Source of the DNA: Megalonaias nervosa
Lineage: Eukaryota; Mollusca; Bivalvia; Unionida; Unionidae
Direction of reading: 5' to 3'
NCBI GenBank assembly: GCA_016617855.1
Contig: JAECUM010027347.1
Location: 1-64,000, forward strand
Length of the DNA: 64,000 nucleotides
This document shows, in pieces, positions 21,101 to 31,077 of this stretch. The position numbers and the translations under genes were made by a program. A model generated the notes under the pieces. It made no database searches. It was not told where the DNA came from and was given only the letters and a program-made list of their open reading frames with translations. How positions within the stretch are numbered: the first letter of the stretch is position 1; the number at the start of each line of letters is the position of its first letter.

Positions 21101-22180
21101 ATGATTGGAGAACCACACTCAGCTAGATTAGCTCGAGAGCGACTAGATGCAATCAAAAAATATTTACCCGTCCGTGATTTAGTCAAACAACAACTACAAT
21201 TACGTCAGGAGTCTCAAGTGGAATTTACAGAAGGTACAGAACAATTATTTAAACTGATTGTCGAACCAACAAAGAAAATTGTTACAGCAACTGAGGCAAC
21301 ACAAAGAGCTCTTGAAGCATTACCTGTTGATATTGCTGCTCGTATTCAAGCAGCTCAACCTGGGGCTCAACCACAACAACAACCACCACCACAACCACAA
21401 CCTAAACCAAGAACCAGAATTAAGATAATAGATAAATTTGCACCTGAAGGTATTGCTGCTATCAAGGACCCAAAGCAATTACTTGATATTGCCGCATTTG
21501 GATATGATGAAAGACAAAAATATGTAAAACCAGAAAATGTTAAATCTCTAAAACGTGCTGATTGGATCAAGGATGTATATCGCATCGCTACTGGTATTCC
21601 AGAAATTAGATCTAATGAAGATATTATTAATTTTAATAGATTTGATGAGATTGTACATAGACATATAGAAGAAAGAGCTAAACAATTTGAATTACAGAAA
21701 CCAGTAAAAACACTTGCAGAACAAGTTCAACAATTTCCACAATTACTTCGTAATTATCCACAACCACAACAATCACCACGATTACTACCACCACTACCAC
21801 AACAATTTGAATTACCATCACCACAACAACAACGAGAACAACCATCACCGCAACAAGAACAACAATTTCGAGAAATGATGAAACGATTTCAATCACCACG
21901 ACAACGACAACCAGTCAAAATAACAGAGGAAGAATATCAAGATCCTGGCGCAACTGGAAGTGGTTTAGGAAGTGGTTTTATTACTTGTCCCAATAACGTC
22001 CTTGCTGATGTTGATCGACTAGAAATTCTCATTGGAGGAAAACGAGCTGGCAATAATTCCCCAGAAATTATTAATGAAGCAGCTGATATTTGTCAACGAT
22101 TATTTACAGGTGGTGTTATGGATATTGGTGTTTATCGGTCCCTTATTAATGAAATTAGTGACGATTATCATAGTGACTAA
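21101..22180 (+). CDS. Structural protein with P/Q-rich linkers and C-terminal AGN domain
   Basis: An intact 359-residue frame, first gene inside the left TIR. The N-terminal 90 residues are helical, followed by a Pro/Gln stretch (about residues 88-105). A globular middle (IIDKFAPEGIAAIKDPKQLL) precedes a second Q/P-rich linker (about 215-280). The C-terminal domain has GSGLGSG, LEILIGGKRAGNNSPEI and VYRSLINE, shared with the element C relic at 14755-15470. No enzyme motif is seen. Its position before capsid genes suggests a virion-associated role, which is inference. Confidence 0.75.
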   Translation: MIGEPHSARLARERLDAIKKYLPVRDLVKQQLQLRQESQVEFTEGTEQLFKLIVEPTKKIVTATEATQRALEALPVDIAARIQAAQPGAQPQQQPPPQPQPKPRTRIKIIDKFAPEGIAAIKDPKQLLDIAAFGYDERQKYVKPENVKSLKRADWIKDVYRIATGIPEIRSNEDIINFNRFDEIVHRHIEERAKQFELQKPVKTLAEQVQQFPQLLRNYPQPQQSPRLLPPLPQQFELPSPQQQREQPSPQQEQQFREMMKRFQSPRQRQPVKITEEEYQDPGATGSGLGSGFITCPNNVLADVDRLEILIGGKRAGNNSPEIINEAADICQRLFTGGVMDIGVYRSLINEISDDYHSD

Positions 22181-22192
22181 ATATGTAATTAG

Positions 22193-22681
22193 ATGCAATT
22201 AGTGATAAATTCACTTAATAATAATATGATCATACACAATACTCATAGACCAACCATGGTCAGGGTAATAAATTCACGATTACCAGTATACAAAACGACC
22301 TACGGAGATGGACTAGGTGATGTTGTTCAAGGTCTATTTAAAAGGATAGCCCCAAAAGCAATACCGCTTGCAAAGCAACTAGGAATGAAAGCTATTGATG
22401 TTGTTCGTGAAAAAGGTATTGGCGCTGTTGGTGATGTTGCTAGCAAAACATTCTCAGCAATGAAGGATAGACTATCGCGATTAATGCGACGAAAACCTCA
22501 GCCAGTAAAATTACCCAGCACTGAAGTGATGCCCGCAAATGTCAGTAAAATAATAAATCAAGCTGCTAATCAAAAACTAGCAGAGTTGGCTACCAACACT
22601 AATGTTGGGTTAGAAAAAGAAAAAAATATAACTGCTACTCTGATAGCAGGAAGCGGTCTTCGTGTTAGACGAAGACGATAA
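22193..22681 (+). CDS. Small basic capsid-associated protein
   Basis: An intact 162-residue frame. It contains a glycine/hydrophobic segment YGDGLGDVVQGLFKRIAPKA, a helical middle rich in Ala/Val/Lys and an arginine-rich C-terminus (LRVRRRR). This GDGLGD-type segment is typical of a minor capsid or core protein encoded just before the Polinton capsid gene. Element D has a similar segment (LGDILKSAFHTIQPIL) near 62540. An internal ATG at 22223 could be the true start. The role in the virion is inferred. Confidence 0.6.
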   Translation: MQLVINSLNNNMIIHNTHRPTMVRVINSRLPVYKTTYGDGLGDVVQGLFKRIAPKAIPLAKQLGMKAIDVVREKGIGAVGDVASKTFSAMKDRLSRLMRRKPQPVKLPSTEVMPANVSKIINQAANQKLAELATNTNVGLEKEKNITATLIAGSGLRVRRRR

Positions 22682-22689
22682 TAATAAAG

Positions 22690-24033
22690 ATGTTCAAACG
22701 TATATCTGATCCCGCGTTTGACATGGATGCAGCAGTTTTAAAAGATGAATCTGTGCGCGATTATCAATATTATTCTATGACGCACGTGTACCTGACGAGC
22801 GTGGAAGAATTGAGATACAAGTTCAAGATACAAGTAGATATTTCTTACCCGCTGAAGCATTTATTGAAGTCGAAGGTAGACGTTTAAAAGCAGATAATAC
22901 AGATTATGGAATTGGTGATCGAGTTGGTTTTGTTAACAATGGTATTATGGCGTTATTTAAAAGTGCAGCATATATCATTGATGGACAAGAGATTGAGATC
23001 TGTCATGAAAACGTCGACGTTGCCACGACGATACTTGGTCTTGCGCGATATAGTGATGATTACTCAAGATCAGCTGGTCCATCAATGATGTTTGCAAAGG
23101 ATACAACTGATCATCCAGAAAGTAGAAATGTAACACTAAATGCAGCTGGAACTGAAATCGCATCGATGAATGAAAATTTTAACTTAGGATTCGCATCACG
23201 TCGAACAATGTTAAATGGAGAAGAAAATTTTTCATGTGCGATTCCACTGTCACATATATTTGGATTCTGCAGAAATGTTAGGAAGGTTATATTTGGCGCT
23301 AAACACACTGTGGTACTCGTACGAAAAAGGTACCGACGATGACGCAATATGGCGTGATGCTGCCGTTGCTGCTGGTAAAGTAATTCTTACAAAACTTTCG
23401 CTGTGGATGCCAGTAATGCCTCCATCGATTATCGAAGAAGAACGTTTACTTTCTTTTATGAGTCAAGATGGTAAATCAACGTTGTCATGGTTGACTATGA
23501 CCCCAGATAGTATTCAAGGTACCGTTGCTGGTTTATTTGCATGGCAGATAGCATCACAGCAGTGGGTGTCAGCACCACGACATATATTTATCGCGTTTCA
23601 GGAAAAGGCCAGAGTAAATTCGCAGGAACGAAATCCAATGATGTTTGACACGCTTGGGGTTAGTGAAGTTTCTTTAAGGATAAATGGACATCAAGAACCT
23701 TCTGAAGAAGTGTTGCTAAATTTTGAGTTAAATCATGTAGCACGTGCATATCATCGATTAATGACATTCATGGGGCGTGATCAGAATATTGATTCTGGTT
23801 TACAGATATCTCAGCGTGATTTTACAACATTGTATCCAATATATTACTTTTCATTAGAACACTTAGATTTGTTCAGACAATCTGTCGTTGATATACATTT
23901 TCGAGCTCGTGTAGCTCGACTGCCCGCTGGTGGTTATAGGGCAATTGCTGTTATACTCAGCGATAAATCAATGTTACTTGAAGGTGTTGGTGGACGAATG
24001 AGATTTATTGATGCCCCAGTAGAAAACATGTAA
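22690..24033 (+). pseudogene. Major capsid protein (double jelly-roll type), frameshifted
   Basis: Coding sequence spread over three frames: about 22690-22860, 22860-23330 and 23330-24033. Shifts lie near 22800-22900 and 23320-23340. Recognisable blocks are AVLKDESVRDYQYYS at the start, FNLGFASRRTML and PLSHIFGFCRNVRKVIFGAKH in the middle, and DAIWRDAA after the second shift. The PLSHIFGFC block is one I associate with major capsid proteins of adinto/Polinton-like elements. Total length of about 447 codons fits. It is the largest gene of the late block and is followed by pX-like and protease genes. Confidence 0.65.
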
Positions 24034-24057
24034 TTAGATCACTCATAATAATTATAA

Positions 24058-24594
24058 ATGTCATATCTAGTTAATGTCAGTCTGACTCCTGGTCAGATTA
24101 AAAAGCTACAATCATCATAAAAAATAATTGTGCGGCAAAAATATCACTGAAGCGAGAACAAATCACAGGTGGTCCGAATAAGCTATCATTATCAGAACGC
24201 CAGCATAAGCATTTCAATTAAATAAAGGTATAAAACTTAATCTTTCTGCGAGTGTCATTAAAGACAACGTTAAAATGGGTGGCATATTTCCACTTCTTGC
24301 CGCGTTACCAGCAATAATAGCCGCTGCAGCCCCAGCTGTTGCAAAAGCAGCTGCATTAGGTGCTGTTGGAACCGCTGCTGGAATGGCGTTAAAGAAAGCA
24401 ACGGGTCAAGGAATTATGCACGCAGAAAACTTAAAAAAAGATCACGGGCAAAACAACACGGAAGACGTCTAAGAGCACCAAACGTGCCACAGCCGGGCCG
24501 TCTAAGATTATCAGGCCCAGGATACAGTCGCGGTCTAAGATTGCCAGTGACCCCATATTCATGGTACGGAAAAGGTCTAGGACTACCCCGGTAA
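24058..24594 (+). pseudogene. pX-like virion protein, multiple frameshifts
   Basis: Starts MSYLVNVSLTPGQIKKLQS at 24058. The reading frame changes near 24108 (a TAA follows the KKLQSS codons), near 24220 and near 24440 (A-run), after which a Gly/Leu/Arg-rich tail runs to a TAA at 24592. The part open from 24275 encodes GGIFPLLAALPAIIAAAA, a Gly-Gly plus hydrophobic segment. Short SLTPxQ and K-rich segments followed by such a hydrophobic stretch are the layout of adenovirus pX-like proteins of Polintons. Confidence 0.6.
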
Positions 24595-24611
24595 CTTCGT
24601 CATCGAATTCG

Positions 24612-25069
24612 ATGATTCTTCCTATGTCTAATTTTGATTTACTTAATGCTGCTAAGCCACTGAATATAAAAACTTTAGAGGAGTTTTTATGCGTGATCAA
24701 TTACCTACCGTTGCAATGCAACATGAAACTGGTATTATTAATCTCGATAAAAACTCTGGCCCAGGCACTCATTGGGTGGCATATGCAATTGATCCACGTG
24801 GAATTATTTATTTTGATTCATATGGACTGGCACCACCAAAAGAATTTTTAAAATATGTTAACACAATACGAAGTACTGCTGTGCAAAGTAAGAATTCGAT
24901 GCGTTCTAAAATCTGGTATTCAACATTACCAACACAAAAATTAACGGATCCACCAATATGTGGTCGAGAAGTACTCGCTGTACTTGATGCTGTATCAAAA
25001 TCAACAACACCACCTCATAAAGTCGTGCATGAATATACCACGTTGTCACACTTAAACAGATATCAGTAA
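24612..25069 (+). pseudogene. Adenain-like cysteine protease, one frameshift
   Basis: The maturation protease of adenovirus and Polinton virions, Ulp1-like fold. The N-terminal PMSNFDLLNAAKPLNI is in one frame (from about 24612). A one-base shift near 24685 leads into the catalytic region starting MRDQLPTVAMQHETG. Catalytic His is in GTHWVAYAI, the following acidic site in IYFDSYG, and Cys in PICGREVL. It lies directly after the pX-like gene, as expected for capsid maturation functions. Confidence 0.8.
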
Positions 25070-25074
25070 ATATA

Positions 25075-25804
25075 ATGGTAGATATTTATGGAAGATCTTC
25101 TCGCAAAGCTCAGCAGCAAGTCGATTTATCTAAATATGCAACTCTTGATCAGCTCAGAAATGAAATCGATGATTTATTAAATATCACAAGTGTGGATCAA
25201 AATGAAGTCGTTGTTTTTCAGGATAAATAAGGACGATTAAAGACGAGTAATATACAACTGTTAGATGTTCTTATACGAATTCCCACCGCGGTTATTAATA
25301 ATATCGTTACTTTTGCTGATCAAGGTAAAATACAAGATTCCGGTAAGTCAGTTAACGATTTTATCATGCGAGCTAGTGATTCATTCACCGGTAACATTAT
25401 TATGAACCAAAATAAAATTATAGACCTTGGAAACCCAGCCGCAGATACAGATGCAGCAACAAAAAAATACGTAGATGATCAAGAATCTAAGTACGTATTA
25501 GTCAACGGTGGTATAATGCGTGCATTTCACAACATGAATAATAATGGCATTAATAATCTTAGAACACCAGAATCAGATTTCGACGCTGCAACGAAGAAAT
25601 ATGTAGACGATAAGGAAATTCCTATGACAACTTCGTTAGCTACAATCAATGATGAAATGACTACACTCAATACTAATTTTGCTAATCACATACAAACGTT
25701 CTTAAATTTTCGTAGAAACATAAACAGATCTATTAATGAATTTTTTGGAAATTCAGCGGTTGTAGATATCAAACTCTCCGACATTAACACAAAACGACAT
25801 TATT
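25075..25804 (+). pseudogene. Tail-fibre-like protein with repeated KKYVDD motifs, internal stop
   Basis: Starts at ATG 25075, five bases after the protease stop region. An in-frame TAA at 25228-25230 interrupts it, and the frame reopens to 25804. Two repeats carry IIMNQNKIIDLGNPAADTDA plus ATKKYVDD and NNNGINNLRTPESDFDA plus ATKKYVDD. This NKI-x-DLG...DAATKKYVDD pattern is common in phage-like fibre proteins that form trimers. More fibre-like C-terminal sequence seems to continue in other frames to about 26096. A receptor-binding role is inference. Confidence 0.65.
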
Positions 25805-26136
25805 AACGGAATACCTAATATTGTTAAAAAAAACAAACTAATCTGATTAAAATTCCACATGGACAAATTAAAAATATCGTGTACACAGTAGCATCAGGAT
25901 CATCAACATGGACACCACGCGATAACACTCTCGAACATATCGCAGAAGTAATTGGTTTATACAGGCTATCCGTGTACGGTTTGGAAATTACTGCGGCCAC
26001 TTCATCATCACCGAATGTACATTATAATCCTCTACGTTGACATCAACGGAAATGCCCCCGAGACGTTACTGGTGGTGTCTGGAGTTCGTAGCTGAAACTG
26101 TTTAATTACTTAATTAAATGACGTTATCATTGTATA

Positions 26137-26643
26137 ATGAATCAAGTGACGGAGTCACTTATTGACGTTCAACGTCACAGATACAATCAAGTATGTGAGT
26201 GTCAAACCAAACTAAAAAATATCATCGACGATTATACAGTAAAAGTAAAAAAATATCGCAGACGTATGGTTGTTATTGATATAATTGTTTACTCAGTTTC
26301 TGCTATTATTGATGGAACCGGATTATTATTATCAACAATAACAATGACAGCACCTGCAGTTGTAACAATTGTCGTTTCAACTTCAACGATTATCGCAGGC
26401 ATTCTCAGTATTATCGCTAAGAAGATATCTACATGTACAAATGATAAATTACACGATTATATAACAAAACTACACACAGTAACAACATCGTATTCTAAAC
26501 TATCATCGTATATCTCGGCGTACCTCAGCGATGGTAAAATATCTGATGAGGAGTTCGCAACGCTAATGAAAACCTACAATGAAGCATTTAGAATCGCTAG
26601 CGATTCCAGTGATAAAATAACTTGTGATAAAGTGGAAGATTGA
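26137..26643 (+). CDS. Membrane protein with central hydrophobic hairpin
   Basis: An intact 168-residue frame. A charged helical N-terminus (RHRYNQVCECQTKLKN) precedes two hydrophobic segments, about residues 46-68 (VVIDIIVYSVSAIIDGTGLL) and 70-95 (APAVVTIVVSTSTIIAGILS), joined by a short turn. A charged helical C-terminal half follows (YLSDGKISDEEFATLMK). No enzymatic motif is seen. It lies between fibre-like and penton-like genes, so a virion membrane or lysis-related role is possible but unproved. Confidence 0.65.
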   Translation: MNQVTESLIDVQRHRYNQVCECQTKLKNIIDDYTVKVKKYRRRMVVIDIIVYSVSAIIDGTGLLLSTITMTAPAVVTIVVSTSTIIAGILSIIAKKISTCTNDKLHDYITKLHTVTTSYSKLSSYISAYLSDGKISDEEFATLMKTYNEAFRIASDSSDKITCDKVED

Positions 26644-26708
26644 ATTCCCGAGAGAGAACGCTCTTTGTTCTATTAAAATAACAATTAAATAACGGAGTAT
26701 TTTAAATA

Positions 26709-28040
26709 ATGTCAACGTTAGAACTATTACAACAGATCGTCACTAATACAACGCCGTCAAAAACTACTATGATATCATTAAGTTCGACCAATCCTGAATT
26801 TAGCGTTAACTTTCCAACTGCAATTCCAGCAAGTGAAATAGCATTAGCACAATTACGAGTTTATAATAGCTGGCCAAATATCAGGTCAAAATCGTTTGGT
26901 GGACTACCAGCAAACAATGGTGGACTACCAGCAAACAATTCACTTGTATTTGCAAATAAGAATAAACCTGATGGAACTCCTGATTGGCAAGTTGTTGGAA
27001 TTTCAACAGGCAGTTATCAAATAGAACAGATTAATGATGAGTTCCAACGCAGAATTAAATCTATTACAGGAAAAGAATCCAAAATAGCAATAACTGTTTA
27101 CGAACCAACATTATCAGCGGCGATTGAAATAAATTCCCCTGATTATGTTGTAGATATTTATCAAAGTTCCATCAGATCTGTGTTAGGATGGCCTGATGTT
27201 CCTGACCAAAGGTCAAATGGAATTCCAGAACCAGCGCGGGAAGAATTTAAAACAAGCGAAAAAAGATTTAAGGAGATTCCCAATTACAGAAAAATGTATC
27301 CATGGACCGTCAATGAATTTTTTATTGATAACGCTGAAAGTATTCCTAATCTAAGAGAAATTTACACAGAGGGACCTCCATCATGGCTTTTTAGTAAAAT
27401 ACCTATCATTGCTGTAAACAAAGCAATGAATGATGAATTTAATTATTTTTTCAATGTTATTAAAAATCATGTTACTAACATAATACAACATTACAGCAAC
27501 GACACAAAAGAAATTATCCTTGAAGGAATTCGACATTTAAATTCAATATTATATGATTTTAATTATCTTAAGCACATTTTAACTAGAAATGTATATTATC
27601 ATCTCAGATCAGTAATTGTTGTCCCTGATAATGCTAATAAAACAGTATTAAATAATCTTATATATGAAGTAAATATTCCTGATTTTATTAATATCGATGA
27701 ATATTTTCCAAAAATACTTGAATCATGACAAAAAATAGCCCCGCCACCGGTTATTCTTAAACATAATAATGATCCATACGGTGGAGGCCGTCATATCTCA
27801 CCTGGTATTGTTAATATTACATCAACGATCGCAGTCAATCTAGTATGTGATGTAATTGATGGCAGCTATCAAGTAGATCTTTCAAAAAGTGGCACTGCAG
27901 AGCAAGGATATATATTATATTCATTCAGTCCTCAAGCGCCACCTGTGTGGTTAATTGTATCTGAACCAATTAACCCCGTTTATCTACGTGTACATATCCG
28001 TTATTATCAAGGATACATTTCAAACTTACAGACCAAATAG
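26709..28040 (+). pseudogene. Penton/minor-capsid-like protein with internal TGA
   Basis: One frame of 444 codons interrupted only by TGA at 27726-27728. The N-terminal part has STGSYQIEQINDEFQRRI and YQSSIRSVLGW. After the stop, GIVNITSTIAVNLVCDV and a C-terminal ILYSFSPQAPP follow. These resemble beta-rich minor capsid proteins of Polinton-like elements. The segment between about codons 175 and 345 looks unlike the rest (charged, helical) and may be an insertion. An exact 21-bp duplication (ggtggactaccagcaaacaat) occurs near 26898-26939. Confidence 0.5.
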
Positions 28041-28215
28041 GACGTATTTTGGATTTGCAAAATGAAGTTTTAAGTATTAATCTATATGTGAGATCATATA
28101 GCGTTATCGCAAAACAAAAAAACAAAAAAAAATATTGGAATCTAACTCGGATCAGAATAATTTCTTTTACTGGGGTAAATCGTACTTATCAGAATAAAAT
28201 ATTATAAATAAACTG

Positions 28216-28620
28216 TCAATTTTGCCAGGGATTTTGTTTAGCCATTATCACATTAACTCCACCTTCACTTTCATTTTCACAATGCTCTCTTAACTGTCTT
28301 ATACGAAAGTTCATAATCTTTTTCTGTTCGTATTCATGAGATAATTCTAACTTAATTTTGTCAATAGCGTTTGAGAGAGGTACAAACAGCTTTACCTGAT
28401 TATCTGTAGCTGTTGCCAGCGACTGTAACATTGCCTGCTGGATAAACTTCATGAATTTATAATCAGATGGCAAAGTGTACCTGTTCTCTAATTTCAGTTG
28501 TTCTAATGATTCAAAGTCACACAGAATTTTTTTCAGGATTAAGATTTTAGATATATTTATACCGTTATGTTGTAATTTTTTAATAGCAGAAATAATAACA
28601 TTAATATTTTCGGAATTCAT
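28216..28620 (-). CDS. Coiled-coil protein of unknown function (element B)
   Basis: An intact 134-residue minus-strand frame from ATG 28620, homologous to 1-276 in element A. Conserved blocks: IISAIKKLQ, NRYTLPSDYKFMKFIQQAML, VKLFVPLSNAIDKIKLEL. A helical, charged C-terminus (RQLREHCENESEGG) follows. It is the last gene of the left block and is convergent with the capsid genes. No function recognised. Confidence 0.7.
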   Translation of the reverse strand: MNSENINVIISAIKKLQHNGINISKILILKKILCDFESLEQLKLENRYTLPSDYKFMKFIQQAMLQSLATATDNQVKLFVPLSNAIDKIKLELSHEYEQKKIMNFRIRQLREHCENESEGGVNVIMAKQNPWQN

Positions 28621-28699
28621 TATATTATAAATGTTTGTTTAATATAAAAATATTTCTAAATCAAAATGATAAAACATATTTATAAAACAAATTACAACA

Positions 28700-29530
28700 C
28701 AGCCCCATATGAACTTCTAGGTTGTCAAACAACATCCTAGCAAGTTCAGGGTATTTTGAATTAATCCCCATGTGATCCCCTAGGTTGCCAAATAACATCC
28801 TATCCTAGCATGATCAGAGGAAATTCGAAAGACGAAACAGACAGCACAGTTTTATACAACCCCATGTGACCCCCTACGTTGCCAAATGACATCCTAGCAG
28901 GATCAGAGGTTACATATAAACTTATCCTAGGTCATGTGCACACTTTATCCCCATGTGACCCCCTAGGTTGTCAAAGAACATCCTAGCAGGATCAGAGGAA
29001 ATTCGAAAGGCGAAACAGACAGCACAGTTTTATACAACCCCATGTGACCCCCTAGGTTGTCAAAGAACATCCTAGCAGGATCAGAAGTTACATATAAACT
29101 TATCCTAGGACAGCACATTTTAACCCCATGTGATCCTCTAGGTTGTCAAAGAACATCCTAGCAGGATTAGAGGTTACATATAAACTTATCCTAGGGACAG
29201 CACAGTTTTATACAACCCCATGTGATCCCCTAGGTTGTCAAAGAACATCCTAGCAGGATCAGAGGTTACATATAAACTTAATTCTAAGAACTTAACTAAC
29301 TTATCCTAGGACAGCACATTTTAACCCCATGTGATCCCCCTAGGTTGTCAAAGAACATCCTAGCAGGATCAGAGGTTACATATAAACTTAATTCTAAGAA
29401 CTTTAACTCTAGGACAGCACAGTTACATATAAACTTAATTCTAAGAACTTTAACTCTAGGACAGCACAGTTACATATAAACTTAATTATAAGAACTTTAA
29501 CTCTAGGACAGCACATTTACATGTAAACTT
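28700..29530. repeat. Tandem repeat array in the centre of element B
   Basis: About eight diverged copies of a unit of roughly 85-110 bp with the core ccccatgtgatcccctagg, then ttgtcaaagaacatcctagc and aggatcagaggttacatata (starting near 28706, 28767, 28861, 28950, 29037, 29124, 29215, 29325). The palindrome cctagg recurs. From about 29370 a shorter unit (gttacatataaacttaatt ... aactctaggacagcac, about 47 bp) repeats three times. It separates the capsid block from the replication block and is absent from element A. Confidence 0.9.
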
Positions 29531-29559
29531 ATCTTAAGGACAGTACAACGGGCCTTCTC

Positions 29560-29818
29560 TACGTTCAATAGAAATTTTTGCACACTCCCCTATCATAATC
29601 ACCCAGGGAGTGCAAAATTGCACCCACCAAGTGACATGGTGGGAGAATGTACAAATTTTCTATTGAAACATAGACGGGCTGGCTGAAAGCCCCACTAAAG
29701 AAGAGGATTTTGGCATAATATCGCCTTTCGCCCGACAGTTTGCCGGTCACGAAAATCGAACCACAGACCTTGAATACGAAAATCCAGCGCGTTAGCAATC
29801 GGCCACCGGACTTCACTA
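29560..29818 (-). mobile_element. tRNA-derived SINE-like insertion in element B
   Basis: On the minus strand, 29810-29735 looks like a degenerate tRNA: ggtggccgattgctaacgcg resembles box A, and gtggttcgattttcgtgacc resembles box B. Downstream (29565-29670) an imperfect 24-bp inverted repeat pairs caatagaaatttttgcacac with the complement of gtacaaattttctattg. A SINE is the most economical reading. No target duplication was identified. Confidence 0.5.
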
Positions 29819-30597
29819 TATATACATAATGAAAATATTATTATATAGTTAGCGCAGTATACAGGATAAAATCACAATTATTGTAAACTTTATTGTGGAT
29901 TTCTTAATAAAATCACAATTTATTGTAAAATGTGAATTTATTTTCAGTTTCCAAATGCTTGAAACTACATACACAAAACCCACAGTTAAAAGTCTGTATT
30001 AATCAGACGTTGCTAAAGATACTAAAATAATCGATAGTTATATGAACACGCATGCCATACTCATTTCTAAAAATAACCTCATGTATACAATTCACTGCTG
30101 AGATATATTAGCCGATATAATATAACACAGACAATATGTGACTCAGGTTATCAGATTAGCTTGTTCTTATTAAATGTGTTTCTGTGTAATAGTAACACAA
30201 ATTAGCTACAATGGGCTTCTTGGAAACATTAGTGTCCTATGGGACAAAACTGTATAAATCTCTATTGTGTTATACATGTATTTTGAGGACAAATGGATTT
30301 TGCTGCTGACTAGTGTACACACAATTACATATCATTTTTATGAACGATATATTTATTTATGGACGAAATAACAAAGGAAAGATATATCAATACTTACTCA
30401 CTATAGGGTTGGACTCTTCAGCCACTTGATAAGGTGCAAAGCAATGTGGGTTCTGACCAAAATTCACAATATATTGCTGTCATTAGTACAACAAGTACGA
30501 CAACTGCAAGATTTACTAAGTTATGCTTGACGGAGTTGTCTCGCTTAAACATCTGATACCATAGGAACATAGACGAATCTGACTTTTCGTCCAAACC
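29819..30597. other. Non-coding AT-rich stretch in element B
   Basis: No supported gene is seen between the SINE-like sequence and the HNH gene. A local duplication (ataaaatcacaattNattgtaaa) occurs near 29866 and 29908. Confidence 0.5.
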
Positions 30598-31056
30598 TTA
30601 TTGAAAAAAAACAGATCTTGTGATATTATCTGCCATGCATTTTACTGAAGGTGGTACTATGTTAAAATATTTACCAGCAGAATTAATTGACTTAAATATA
30701 ATTTCTTCGCCATATGTATTTACAGATTTAACAGCCCTTGCGTATCGTACGCCGCCAGAATTTCCGGACTTGCAATTTTGACTTTGTGTAACAATTCGCA
30801 AGTTATCAAGCGAGTTATCAAGCTTATCACCACTGATGTGATCAATTACATGTCCATCCTTAATGACCCCATAAAAACATTCGTAGATGAATCTATGTGA
30901 TAAATAATTTTTATTTCCATTGGTATTAAATGCAAAATATCCAAATTTATTAACACTACCGACTGGTTTTTTCAATCTACAGTGCCTAATTACACCATCA
31001 CGAGATGCTTCATAATTTGTAATGATTGGATGCTTTACAAACTCATTTTGCTCCAT
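30598..31056 (-). CDS. Homing-type endonuclease NUMOD4-HNH-NUMOD1 (element B)
   Basis: An intact 152-residue frame from ATG 31056. The N-terminal NUMOD4-like part has YEASRDGVIRHCRLKKPVG. The HNH core follows (LSHRFIYECFYGV, VIDHISGDKLDNSLDNLR, VTQSQN; catalytic His in HR and VIDH). The C-terminal NUMOD1/IENR1-like helix-turn-helix is FKSINSAGKYFNIVPPSVK. This domain order is that of free-standing homing endonucleases of phages and giant viruses. The homologue in element A occupies the same place, so it is a stable part of the lineage. Confidence 0.8.
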   Translation of the reverse strand: MEQNEFVKHPIITNYEASRDGVIRHCRLKKPVGSVNKFGYFAFNTNGNKNYLSHRFIYECFYGVIKDGHVIDHISGDKLDNSLDNLRIVTQSQNCKSGNSGGVRYARAVKSVNTYGEEIIFKSINSAGKYFNIVPPSVKCMADNITRSVFFQ

Positions 31057-31077
31057 TTATATACTAATATTATTTGT

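Noticed and set aside
21678..21899. Minus-strand Val-rich hydrophobic protein
   Set aside because: A shadow of the Q/P-rich codons of the 21101-22180 gene.
28700..29530. CRISPR array
   Set aside because: Units of 85-110 bp are repeated almost in full, without unique spacers, in an animal transposable element.
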